Part shown: one piece after another, positions 18,892 to 26,318 of the stretch | How the letters are laid out: every line of letters starts with the position of its first letter | Position numbering within the stretch: position 1 is the stretch's first letter | NCBI RefSeq assembly: GCF_003443615.1 | Contig: NZ_CP031967.1 | Span: forward strand, 1,550,001-1,614,000 | Length of the DNA: 64,000 bases | DNA from: Alteromonas sp. BL110 | Lineage (GTDB): Bacteria > Pseudomonadota > Gammaproteobacteria > Enterobacterales > Alteromonadaceae | Reading direction: 5' to 3' | The notes under the pieces: generated by a model | Databases searched by the model: none | What the model was told of the DNA's origin: nothing | Seen by the model: only the letters and a program-made list of their open reading frames with translations | Translations under genes and position numbers: made by a program

Positions 18892-20002
18892 CTAGCACTT
18901 GGCAAACTGCCATAGTAGTAATTGCTCGATGTTAGGTTCCGGGTTGACGAGTTCATCAAGGCAAGTGCTCACTTACTCGAACACATTGAGGTCGTTGGCT
19001 TTTGCGGTTTCTATGAAGCTGTAGAGCACGGCGCTGGTGTTTGCACCTGTGGCGGTCTGGTTGAACAGCCAGTTTTTTCTGCCTATGACGAACGGCTTAA
19101 TCGCGCTCAGCGCGATTATTATCAATGCTCAGTAATCCCGTGCATTGCCCAGCGCGACTATTGTGATAGTCATACAGCACGATATGAATGTTGGTGAATT
19201 GGGTGCATTACCAGTAGGTGAGTCAGCGCCACTAGCGTACAGCCACATATAGCTACGCACTTTCTCAGACTCAACCACTTTCAACGTGGTTTCATCCGCC
19301 GCGATAACCCGCTGTTGTAGCAGCTGTTGATGAAGCTGCTCATAAAGTGGTTTGTACAGCTTTGCGCAACGGATTATCCAATCAGCCATCGTTTTACAGC
19401 TTAGTTCGATACCATGCTGTTTAAACATCGCCTCTGGATGATAAAGCGGTAACCCATACTGATATTTACTGGTAATGATTTGCGCTAACAAGCTTGGCGT
19501 CGCATAACCTTTGGAGATAACGCTGTGAGGCACAAGTGCTTGTTTTACCCCGTTGCTTATTCTGTCCTTTTCACAGGTACGGCACGCATATTTGGGGCGA
19601 ACATGCCCAATCATTTTAACCTGAGCTGGGATAAACTGAAGCTTCTCTGACTTATCTTCACCGATGCGATATAAGTCGCCCGAGCAACAGTCACAGATTT
19701 TTCTTCATCCGTAATGTCGTGAACGATAACTTCACGAGGTAGGTCTTTAGGTAGGGGATACGTGTCGGCTTATTACGGGTGTAGCGAATCGCTTCTTCGG
19801 CTGTCTCAGTTTCAACAACCAGCTCTTCCGCTTCATTGAACAACACATCTTGCCCAGGGTCGCCTTCAATGCTTTTACCGAACTGCTTGTGCTGGGCAAT
19901 ACGAAACTGCTTTTCAAGATATTGATAGCGCGACATAACTTGCGACAACATCTTTTTCAGTGTCGCTGGGTCGTCAGGTAAGTTTTCGACATCAATATTC
20001 AT
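18892..20002 (-). pseudogene. tnpC: IS66 transposase TnpC, frameshifted and internally deleted
   Basis: Three out-of-frame blocks of a minus-strand IS66 transposase are visible. An N-terminal block at 19691-20002 holds MNIDVENLPDDPATLKKML... and RIAQHKQFGKS. A central block at about 19200-19614 has the zinc-finger-like YACRTCE and the catalytic-core text RVIAADETTLKV. A C-terminal block at 18892-19130 ends in the family tail IEQLLLW. The normal protein is about 500 residues in one frame. A deletion around 19130-19200 has removed part of the catalytic domain. It is not functional. Confidence 0.88.
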
Positions 20003-20088
20003 GACGTTGTTATCATGTAATAAGCCGCTGACTACCCGACATTATTAAGACTATTTCGTGATCTTTAATTGCTACTTATGATCACAGG

Positions 20089-20283
20089 TTATAAGCCGGA
20101 TGTATTGTAGTGCAGCGGCTGATGGCCTGTGACATCGTAGCCCGATAATAGCCACTGTAACTGCTGTTCACTCACATGCATCTGCTGTTGGCGACAGAAC
20201 TCCACCGCAGTAAGTCCACTTTGTTTTGTTTGTTCAAATAGATTGAGCCAGTCTTGGATGTCTCTTCGTTGATGTTGCTGCAT
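20089..20283 (-). pseudogene. tnpA: IS66 accessory protein TnpA, 3'-truncated
   Basis: From the ATG at 20283 (preceded by AAGGAG) the frame reads MQQHQRRDIQDWLNLFEQ then GLTAVEFCRQQQMHVS, the helix-turn-helix start of IS66 TnpA. It then runs into unrelated sequence and stops at 20089 (about 64 residues against ~110-130). The tnpB gene that should follow is missing from this copy. Confidence 0.82.
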
Positions 20284-20448
20284 GGTCATTCTCCTTAGCA
20301 AAGAGAAAACCATGCCGTAGCTAACTTATGAATTGAATGTGGGGATTACCGGACGGACACTTTTTTCATAGTCGCGTCCTGCGTTAATAATTGCAGAAAA
20401 CTCCAATTAAGTTTGTCTTATTAATAGGGAAGTGGAAATCTTATTTTG

Positions 20449-20544
20449 AGCAACAAAAAGCGCAATAACGTCAAAGTACTCAATTGGGATAAAACGGGCT
20501 TTGCACTCTGGTATAAACGTCTCAAGAAGTACCACTTTACATGA
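20449..20544 (+). pseudogene. tnpB: IS66 tnpB C-terminal fragment, plus strand
   Basis: The plus-strand frame from 20449 reads SNKKRNNVKVLNWDKTGFAL then WYKRLKKYHFT and a stop. This matches the well-conserved core of IS66 TnpB (normally R-x-D-R-x-K-I-L-x-W-D-x-x-G-F-x-L-W-Y-K-R-L-E). It lies just outside the right end of the 18871-20360 relic and in the opposite orientation, so it comes from another IS66 copy. Confidence 0.8.
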
Positions 20545-20616
20545 CCTGCCAATAAAAACTTACAGCAGGTTAATACGGGATAATAGTGGTATGAACGAAA
20601 AAGAACTTAAAAATCA

Positions 20617-20781
20617 CTAACGCGCTTTTATGGATTTCAAAGTTAAGTACATTACAGTTAAAGAGACTAATATCGCTAATAACGATTTGTTAAACTGGAT
20701 GCTATCATTCAATAGGTAATAAATTGAGAAGGAAAAAAATACTATCAGCGCGATGTCAAATATAACTTTAACTTTTTTCAT
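20617..20781 (-). CDS. Small membrane protein, candidate immunity protein
   Basis: I choose the ATG at 20781 because CGGAG lies 7 bp upstream on the minus strand; an upstream in-frame start at 20820 lacks one. The 54-residue product has a basic N-terminus (MKKVKV), two predicted membrane helices (about 7-22 and 30-47) and a basic tail (LKSIKAR). It follows two very short GG-leader peptide genes in the same direction with gaps of 10 and 62 bp, the classic layout of a two-peptide bacteriocin with its immunity gene. Function is inferred from position. Confidence 0.6.
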   Translation of the reverse strand: MKKVKVIFDIALIVFFSFSIYYLLNDSIQFNKSLLAILVSLTVMYLTLKSIKAR

Positions 20782-20843
20782 TCTAGGCTCCGTTTGTGAA
20801 CACAGTGAGCGGACGCTCACTGTGGTATCTTAGATTTAGATCA

Positions 20844-20993
20844 TTATTCGCTTGTTAATGCAATTAAGGCGATATTAAGACCAATGTCTATTCCTACAGC
20901 TACTCCGATGATGAAAGGAACGACGCCACCATTAACTTCTTGCACCTGCTCCAGCGTTAATTCTTGAATATTGCTTGAATCAAAATTAGTCAT
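20844..20993 (-). CDS. Short double-glycine bacteriocin-like precursor B
   Basis: This 49-residue peptide starts at an ATG preceded by AAGGGGAAATAC on the minus strand. The leader ends ELTLEQVQEVNGG (GG at residues 22-23), a canonical C39 cleavage site. The 26-residue core is very hydrophobic and Gly-rich (VVPFIIGVAVGIDIGLNIAL...) and has no cysteine. It is the second of a close pair whose leaders are nearly identical, implying recent duplication of the leader with divergent cores. A two-peptide pore-forming bacteriocin is the likely role. Confidence 0.75.
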   Translation of the reverse strand: MTNFDSSNIQELTLEQVQEVNGGVVPFIIGVAVGIDIGLNIALIALTSE

Positions 20994-21003
20994 GTATTTC
21001 CCC

Positions 21004-21147
21004 TTATTTCAATGCTGCGTAAATGCCTGCGCCAGCCGCTACTAAGCCAAGACCAGCACCTACACCTTTAATAAAAGCAGGGGCTGCTGCTAAAAATAAT
21101 AGCCCACCGTTTACATCTTGCACTTGTTCAATTGTTAATTCACTCAT
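21004..21147 (-). CDS. Short double-glycine bacteriocin-like precursor A
   Basis: This 47-residue peptide starts at an ATG preceded by AAGGAATAAATC on the minus strand. The leader MSELTIEQVQDVNGG is a textbook GG leader of 15 residues. The 32-residue core (LLFLAAAPAFIKGVG, then AGLGLVAAGAG) contains GxxxG-like helix-packing motifs typical of class IIb two-peptide bacteriocins. It lies 10 bp upstream of precursor B and heads the A-B-membrane-protein unit. There is no cysteine, so no disulfide or lanthionine is expected. Confidence 0.77.
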   Translation of the reverse strand: MSELTIEQVQDVNGGLLFLAAAPAFIKGVGAGLGLVAAGAGIYAALK

Positions 21148-21542
21148 GATTTATTCCTTATTTATGTGTTAAAAAAAATGAATAATTTTTCATCTTTACC
21201 TTATTACATTCTGAAATTAATGAAATATCCGCCAAATTTATCCATTAATATTATTGAATGTTGAGCGACAGTATTAAGTCGCCAAATAGATATTTAAACA
21301 AAAGCGTTAAAATCACAAGTTTAAGAAAAAACCCAAATACACACAAGAAAACAACAACTTGCAACCTTATATTACGAAACCATACGGCTTTTATAATAAT
21401 TTATAATAGTGTTCGAGGATCCATTTAAATATAGGTGCCAAGAAATTTTACATCCGTAATTTACATTTAGCATATTCCGCCTTTTGTTACCGTGGGAACG
21501 GAGTCAAGTTTTTACTACTAAGTACAATGTAAGCAGTACATA
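21148..21542. other. Gene-free AT-rich segment
   Basis: This lies upstream of the short-peptide operon and should contain its promoter. I see no further coding potential and no RNA gene. Confidence 0.4.
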
Positions 21543-21900
21543 GTGTCCGTCTGGTAATCTCTACGTTCAATTAATAAGTGAGCTACGCAAAGTTTTCTCT
21601 TTGCAAAGGAGAATGACCCTCAGCAACATCAACGAAGAGAAGTACAAGACTGTCTCAACTAATTTGAGCAAATAAACAAAGCGGACTCGCTGCGGTAGAA
21701 TTTAGTTGCCAGCAGCAGACTAACGTTCAAACCTACTATGATCGACGTCATGATATTCAGCTTCAGCAAACTAGTAGTAAATTCGTTCAGGTGAAGCGTG
21801 AAGTCACGAAGGTCGAATCATATACCGAGGAAGTGGTCGGCTAACATCTTCTACAATCGGGGTGGCACAGCTAAGCGTGCCAATAATTGAGGTAGCTGGT
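21543..21900 (+). mobile_element. IS66 left-end relic with degraded tnpA
   Basis: The segment begins GTGTCCGTCTGGTAATCTC, an IS66 end. It then follows the tnpA region of the 18871-20360 relic base for base with many substitutions; the tnpA ATG of that copy is replaced by CTC here. A later stretch reads FVQVKREVTKVESYTEEVVG to a stop. No opposite end is found. The right limit is approximate. The sequence from 21901 to 22225 holds no gene that I can see. Confidence 0.75.
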
Positions 21901-22225
21901 TATCAAACTCTTTACTTAGTGCTTTGGGCTCGAGTATCAATCGTTCCCTCATATTTCTTACGCGACACATAAGTAAAAACCTATACAGCAATTCAACACT
22001 CATACTTTTTTTGCGTGATAATACCCTCATAAGATTTCATCAAAAACCCTACAAATATAGATAGAAGGTTACGAAAAAGCTTTTACTTACGGATAAAACT
22101 ATAAGGCTTTCGTAAGAGAATAGTTTAATTTCTCCGGTTAAACTTGAGCGTGATCGTGCACAGCAGTAAGGACCGCTACTTGAAACACTTACTGATTCAC
22201 TTTTAAACATATAAGGATTAACGTT

Positions 22226-23107
22226 ATGAAAAACCTGTCATTAAAAATTGTAACACTTGCACTTGCCCTGGCTTGCTGGTCAACTAACACATTAGCAAGC
22301 GACGCAACAACGTCGGTTTGGAAAGTATCAAATGGGGAAGACACAGTGTATATAGGTGGCACTATACACATTTTGCCAATATCAGAATTTCCACTACCAG
22401 ACGCTTTTAGCACTACCTATGAGAAAAGCGATACAATAGTGCTTGAAGCAGAATTACCAGCCCCTACTGATTTAGCTGCACAACGAAAAATAATGGCCGC
22501 AGTCGCCTACGAAGATGGCCAGTCTCTTAAAGATGAGCTTTCCGAAGAAACCTATGGCGCTCTCAATACCTATTTAAGCGCATTTGGTGCCACGGCAGAC
22601 CAAGTGGCGAGCTTCAAGCCTGGAATGGTCGTCTCTATGCTTGTTGCTATGGAAGCCCAACGTAACCAATTGGCAGGCGAAGGAGTTGATGCCTATTTTA
22701 ACCAACTAGCAAAACGCGACGGCAAAACAAGAGATTACTTGGAGACCTTAGACTTTCAAATCCAAATGATGGCAAACATGGGCGAAGGCGAAGAAGATCG
22801 CTTTATCTCTGAAACCCTAACCACATTACCCGAACTTAAAGAACTGCTTACACAAACTATTAAGGCATGGAGAAACGGCGATACCGAAGAAATAAACGAA
22901 TATGTTGTTGAAAAGTTTAAACGTGAGTCACCCGTATCTTTTAACGAAGTATTTACTCAGCGAAACGCGAACTGGGTGCCACATATTGAGGCCATGTTCG
23001 GCGACGAAGATCAAGAGTTTATATTGGTTGGTGCAGGTCACCTTGTAGGTGAAGGTAACGTCCTTAAGTTACTAGAAAATAAAGGATATAAAATAGAGCA
23101 ACTTTAA
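22226..23107 (+). CDS. TraB/GumN (Tiki-like) family secreted protein, possible metallopeptidase
   Basis: The 293-residue product has a signal peptide (about 1-24, ending TLAS). It has the family pair of GxxH motifs: GGTIHIL near residue 45 and GAGHLVGEGNV near 275. A conserved acidic strand TIVLEAEL lies near 72. TraB/GumN proteins are related to Tiki metalloproteases and to TraB/PrgY proteins that shut down peptide pheromones in enterococci. The length is normal. AAGGATTAACGTT precedes the ATG. It sits among bacteriocin genes. A role in degrading or restraining exported peptides is a guess, since the family also occurs outside such clusters. Confidence 0.85.
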   Translation: MKNLSLKIVTLALALACWSTNTLASDATTSVWKVSNGEDTVYIGGTIHILPISEFPLPDAFSTTYEKSDTIVLEAELPAPTDLAAQRKIMAAVAYEDGQSLKDELSEETYGALNTYLSAFGATADQVASFKPGMVVSMLVAMEAQRNQLAGEGVDAYFNQLAKRDGKTRDYLETLDFQIQMMANMGEGEEDRFISETLTTLPELKELLTQTIKAWRNGDTEEINEYVVEKFKRESPVSFNEVFTQRNANWVPHIEAMFGDEDQEFILVGAGHLVGEGNVLKLLENKGYKIEQL

Positions 23108-23128
23108 CGCCACACCACCGCTACTTTT

Positions 23129-23170
23129 AGTAATGCCAAGCCTATAGGAATAAACTGGCTTGGCATTACT
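23129..23170 (+). terminator. Strong hairpin after the TraB/GumN gene, probable terminator
   Basis: 14-bp perfect arms AGTAATGCCAAGCC / GGCTTGGCATTACT flank a 14-nt loop, 22 bp after the stop codon. No T-run follows, so it may act as a transcript-stabilising or rho-assisted 3' end. Confidence 0.6.
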
Positions 23171-23784
23171 TACCGCTAAGCAAGCAAGGCTTTTGAACTA
23201 CGCTAAGGTACATTCGGTGAGTCACTCATATTTATCTTTGGTCCTGCGGTAAGGGTCGCGAGCTTTAGCGTAGACTATTCTTTTGGTTCGATTTTTTACA
23301 CGCCTCAAGCCTCTAAATGCCCATAGCGGCTCGTTCGCCGCCCGGCAAATGACATAGACAATTTCGATTTAACCTGACAAGACAAATAAGCATTCATTCG
23401 AAGACTGCTCTACACATGGCTTTTTTCAATGTATTGTAGCTTTTTAGCTAAGCATTGCCTGCATGAGGTTTAATTAATTAGATAGCACCTTTGCATATTC
23501 ACCCATTACTAGTTTTAAATGGCAAAAACATATCAAATTACAGATATTATAAATGCTAATAAATCGTTACTAAACAATAACAATTAAACGCAAACTATTG
23601 AAAATAGTAAACTATGTAATTTTTGACAAGGCCGTAAAATAAAGACAATTTAGAGACCGTACTTCAACAAGTTTTGGGATTTAAGACTAAAACCGATGAT
23701 TGAAGTTACTCACAAGAATCATAACTTCTCTGGCGGGAGATATGGTTCGTTATTGTTAATTTAATTTTATAAGCGAGATTTGTA
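23171..23784. other. Gene-free segment upstream of the cysteine-containing bacteriocin pair
   Basis: No coding potential is seen. The segment becomes AT-rich from about 23500. A TTCTCTGGCGGGAGA hairpin at about 23729 (TGGCGG loop) resembles the hairpin ahead of the second graspetide gene (37126-37153). Confidence 0.4.
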
Positions 23785-23991
23785 ATGAAAGAACTAAATT
23801 GTAACGACCTATCAATTGTAAACGGTGGCGGTGCTGCAGAGTTTGCATGTTATAGCGGCTTCACTGCATTAGGCGCACTAGGTGGTTTTATAGCTGGTGG
23901 TATTGCTACTGCAGGGTTGGGAATGGGGCCAGGAGCACTGTGGGGAGCGGGTCTGGGTTCTAGAATTGGTAGCGCTGTTTGTTATCCATAA
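23785..23991 (+). CDS. Double-glycine class II bacteriocin-like precursor with two core cysteines (a)
   Basis: The 68-residue peptide has leader MKELNCNDLSIVNGG (GG at 14-15). The core is dense in Gly/Ala with repeated GxxxG spacing (ALGALGGFIAGGIATAGLG). It holds one cysteine near its start (residue 22) and one at residue 66 in the final CYP. The next gene encodes a peptide of the same design. The two core cysteines could close a disulfide linking the two ends. It is likely one half of a two-peptide pore-forming bacteriocin. Confidence 0.75.
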   Translation: MKELNCNDLSIVNGGGAAEFACYSGFTALGALGGFIAGGIATAGLGMGPGALWGAGLGSRIGSAVCYP

Positions 23992-24005
23992 ACTAAGGAG
24001 TGGTC

Positions 24006-24200
24006 ATGAAAACATTAGCTCAAAAAGAGATACAGTCTGTTAACGGCGGTATCGATTGTATGGATGCATTCACGATTGGCGGGAGTGTTCTTGGAGGTTT
24101 CGCCGGTGGTTATTTTGGCGGTTTTGCTGGTGCTCGCTATGGAATTGCCGGTGGCGCAATACTTGGAGGAGCGGCTGGCGCTTACTTCTGTTACCCATAA
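24006..24200 (+). CDS. Double-glycine class II bacteriocin-like precursor with two core cysteines (b)
   Basis: I use the ATG at 24006, 5 bp after TAAGGAG. A GTG at 24000 overlaps that ribosome-binding site and is less likely. The 64-residue peptide has leader MKTLAQKEIQSVNGG. The Gly-rich core (VLGGFAGGYFGGFAGARYG, then AGGAILGGAAGAY) has a cysteine at residue 18 and another at 62 in a terminal CYP identical to its neighbour's. It lies 14 bp after that gene, indicating a co-transcribed pair. Confidence 0.77.
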   Translation: MKTLAQKEIQSVNGGIDCMDAFTIGGSVLGGFAGGYFGGFAGARYGIAGGAILGGAAGAYFCYP

Positions 24201-24259
24201 GCGTCTTTGGAGGTAGCGGTTAGCTACCTCATTTTTAAGCGTTAAAAGATGAGTTATTA

Positions 24260-24670
24260 ATGAGCCAGAGTACACCTATGAACATAAAGTCTTTTTTTTT
24301 ACTGATTATATATTTGGGCATATACGCTCCTATTTGGGGTGTTTTACTCGCCATTTTTATTCAAACACTAGAAAATCACGATTATGGTTTCGCTTTTCTA
24401 ATCGCTATAGTGTTAGGTCCTCTTCTATTGTTAATCCTTGCCTGTTCTCGATATTCGATGTTTGTAAAAGGGCAAAAGCTCGTCGTCGCTTCTTTTCCTC
24501 AATACATTTCTTTTTCACTCGCGCAAGTTGCTAACGTTACTATCGAGAAAAAGCATATCATCGTTGAGAAAAATAACGGAGCGGTTAAAGAGATATCTTT
24601 TTTGTTCCCACCAAAATACTACATAGACACGAAATCGTGTAGGGAGAGGATTCCAGGCTTGAAGTTGTAG
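24260..24670 (+). CDS. Membrane protein with small soluble domain, candidate immunity protein
   Basis: The 136-residue product has two predicted membrane helices (about 10-32 and 40-63). A soluble part of ~70 residues follows with a beta-strand-like pattern (KGQKLVVASFPQYISFSLAQ, then VTIEKKHIIVEKN), reminiscent of small PH-like membrane domains. I do not recognise a family. It follows the Gly-rich bacteriocin pair by 59 bp in the same direction, so immunity is the best positional guess. Confidence 0.6.
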   Translation: MSQSTPMNIKSFFLLIIYLGIYAPIWGVLLAIFIQTLENHDYGFAFLIAIVLGPLLLLILACSRYSMFVKGQKLVVASFPQYISFSLAQVANVTIEKKHIIVEKNNGAVKEISFLFPPKYYIDTKSCRERIPGLKL

Positions 24671-24714
24671 AGCGAGCAACCGTGCTTATTTTCATAGGCA
24701 TACATTACTCGGCC

Positions 24715-24812
24715 GTACACGTCCGCTAATCCCAGCTAGCGCTCAGAGCGAATATTATCGATACTCAGCTGGCCGTCGAGTGTTTAACGTGCAAGCTTTT
24801 CTCATTGGTTCT
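24715..24812 (-). mobile_element. Short IS66 end fragment
   Basis: It starts with an IS66-like end (CGTCCGCTAATCCCAGCTAGC). After an internal deletion it continues with text parallel to the longer relic at 25494-25545 (CGTCGAGTG...CATTGGTT). Only about 100 bp remain. The fragment directly abuts the 5' side of a bacteriocin core that has lost its leader. Confidence 0.7.
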
Positions 24813-24830
24813 CAGTCGGTATCCAGTACA

Positions 24831-24959
24831 ATGAGGGATATCGGTATGACTGCTCTCAATGGGGCGTGGGCTGGTGCTACCATTGGATCAGAAGCGGGTC
24901 TTGCGGGTTCAGTAGCTTCAGCTGGTGCTGGGTTGTTCATGAATGAGTTTCTGGATTAA
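24831..24959 (+). pseudogene. Leaderless remnant of a Gly/Ala-rich bacteriocin gene
   Basis: From an ATG at 24831 the frame encodes 42 residues, MRDIGMTALNGAWAGATIGS then EAGLAGSVASAGAGLF and a stop. This has the GxxxG-rich look of the neighbouring bacteriocin cores but no GG leader. The frame stays open upstream into the IS66 fragment, so I read it as a precursor whose leader half was lost when the element inserted or was deleted. An intact leaderless peptide is possible but less likely, as no ribosome-binding site precedes the ATG. Confidence 0.6.
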
Positions 24960-25014
24960 GAAACTATTTTTGGGGTCTAGTTTCAAGGCCCTTTTCTTTT
25001 AAATTAGTATTAGC

Positions 25015-25212
25015 ATGCAGAATTTAAATTGGATTGGATTAGGAATTGGCATATTTCTGGGTGGCTCACTTGCTTTAGTTATCACACGAATATTTGGTCT
25101 TAATGTAGGCTTAAATGAAGGTTCAGTTGTATTTATTTTTATGTTGATATTCGGCTTAATCGGCAAAAAAATAGGTGCGGACTTCTCTATAGGTTCAAAG
25201 TCTAAAATCTAA
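25015..25212 (+). CDS. Small two-helix membrane protein, candidate immunity protein
   Basis: The 65-residue product has two hydrophobic helices (about 5-27 and 37-53) and a C-terminus ending SKSKI. It lies 55 bp after the broken bacteriocin remnant in the same direction, which matches the precursor-immunity order seen elsewhere in this island. No family is recognised and the ribosome-binding site is weak. It may be an orphaned immunity gene. Confidence 0.45.
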   Translation: MQNLNWIGLGIGIFLGGSLALVITRIFGLNVGLNEGSVVFIFMLIFGLIGKKIGADFSIGSKSKI

Positions 25213-25230
25213 TGAAAGCAGCAACAGAAT

Positions 25231-25572
25231 GTAAGCGTCCGCTAATCCCACCTAGCGCTTAGCGAATTACCATGGTAGTAGTTGCTCGATATCGTCATTG
25301 GCTCGACCGAGCTCATCCAGGCAAGTCATCACATACTCGAACACATTAGGGTCGTTGGCTTTGGCGGTTTCGATGATGCTGTAGAGCACTGCGCTGGCAT
25401 TCGCACCATTAGCAGTCTGGCTGAACAACCAGTTCTTCCGGCCGATGACGAACGGTTTTATCGCGCGCTCTGCAGGGTTATTGTCGCTGGCGAGGTGACC
25501 ATCGAGTGTGTATCGAACCAGCTTCTGCCATTGGTTTAAGCAGTATTTTATCGCTTCAATGTTAAGTTCTTG
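25231..25572 (-). mobile_element. tnpC: IS66 relic: left end and TnpC C-terminal fragment
   Basis: It begins GTAAGCGTCCGCTAATCCC, a close match to the left end at 18871. The minus strand then encodes the TnpC C-terminus: [37 protein letters not shown] and a final DIEQLLPW before the stop. This copy is less decayed than the one at 18892-19130. The right end is missing and the limit near 25572 is approximate. Confidence 0.85.
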
Positions 25573-25661
25573 AGGTTAGCCTTACCGCTCGTGTGCACCT
25601 TTCTTTTTAATTAATTTACTCAACTAAGAAGGGTCTAATGAATCGCTGGCAATTCCGAGAT

Positions 25662-25871
25662 TTATTTTCTAACAACCGAAAAAAAACCTCGTTCAATCTT
25701 AAGAACTTGACCGCCGCTCAGAAGACGTGAAATACCCCCAAAGAGTAAGCACGTGAACGTTATACTGAACACCACGAAAATAAGATAAACGGGTTTTAAC
25801 CAATCAAACATCAAGAAAAATAAACTACAGATTACTGACAAGCAAAGCGCTGACGCGAAATTTTTTAACAT
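25662..25871 (-). CDS. Small membrane protein, unknown
   Basis: The 69-residue product starts at an ATG preceded by AAGGTGAAGAA on the minus strand, a good ribosome-binding site. Two predicted membrane helices (about 5-22 and 28-50) are followed by a basic tail (IERGFFSVVRK). No family is recognised. It has no adjacent precursor gene on its strand. It resembles the other putative immunity proteins of the island. Confidence 0.5.
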   Translation of the reverse strand: MLKNFASALCLSVICSLFFLMFDWLKPVYLIFVVFSITFTCLLFGGISRLLSGGQVLKIERGFFSVVRK

Positions 25872-26318
25872 TTCTTCACCTTAAAATACTAAATATTAAA
25901 CTCGTTTCGAAATAAACGATGATTGATTTTAGACAGCAAGTCAAACCTTCAAAAAAAACAGAATAATCATTAAAAATCTGAAAGTGAGATCAGATTATTA
26001 CTCTTAAAAAACTGGATGATATGTTTTAATACGTTTTGATAATACTTTTTCTTCTTATCACTTTATTTTAGATACTAAATCTCATAGCCGTTTTAACATT
26101 AAAAATTCAGTAGCCTTAAAATCAGACAGACTTTACTGAGTTTAACCTTGAAGTGATTTAACAAAATCTGAGGAAGTCTGTCTCTGATAGGCAATCAGCA
26201 TCTCAGTGCAGTCACATTGATGACAACAGCTATTTGGAATTACTTATCCAGTCTAGCCCAGATAAGTGATGATGCAGTCACGACAATTGGCTAGTGGTAG
26301 AGTGAAATCGTCAAATTT
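25872..26318. other. AT-rich gene-free segment downstream of the LanB gene
   Basis: It carries two inverted repeats: AGACAGACTT / AAGTCTGTCT (26124-26133 and 26174-26183), and ACTTATC / GATAAGT (26242-26267). The motif TGCAGTCAC is repeated at about 26215 and 26274. These could form the 3' end of the LanB transcript. No coding potential is seen. Confidence 0.45.

Larger units (their letters stand above)
18871..20360 (-). mobile_element. Decayed IS66-family element with both terminal inverted repeats
   Basis: The left end begins GTAAGCGTCCGGCAATCCC and the right end is the complement of GTGTCCGTCCGGTAATCCC, a matched IS66-type inverted-repeat pair. The flanking octamers are GGTTTTCA (left) and TTTTTTCA (right), six of eight identical, a plausible worn target-site duplication. 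About 1.49 kb remain of the usual ~2.5 kb. tnpA is truncated, tnpB is deleted and tnpC is frameshifted. It separates the left bacteriocin pair (18391) from the minus-strand peptide pair (20844-21147). Confidence 0.88.

Noticed and set aside
18922-19197. Plus-strand reading frame of 91 codons
   Set aside because: It is antisense to the IS66 TnpC relic, whose minus-strand text is clearly recognisable.
24015-24275. Minus-strand reading frame of 86 codons
   Set aside because: It is antisense to the bacteriocin gene at 24006, which has a leader and ribosome-binding site.
25282-25539. Plus-strand reading frame of 85 codons
   Set aside because: It is antisense to the TnpC C-terminus on the minus strand.
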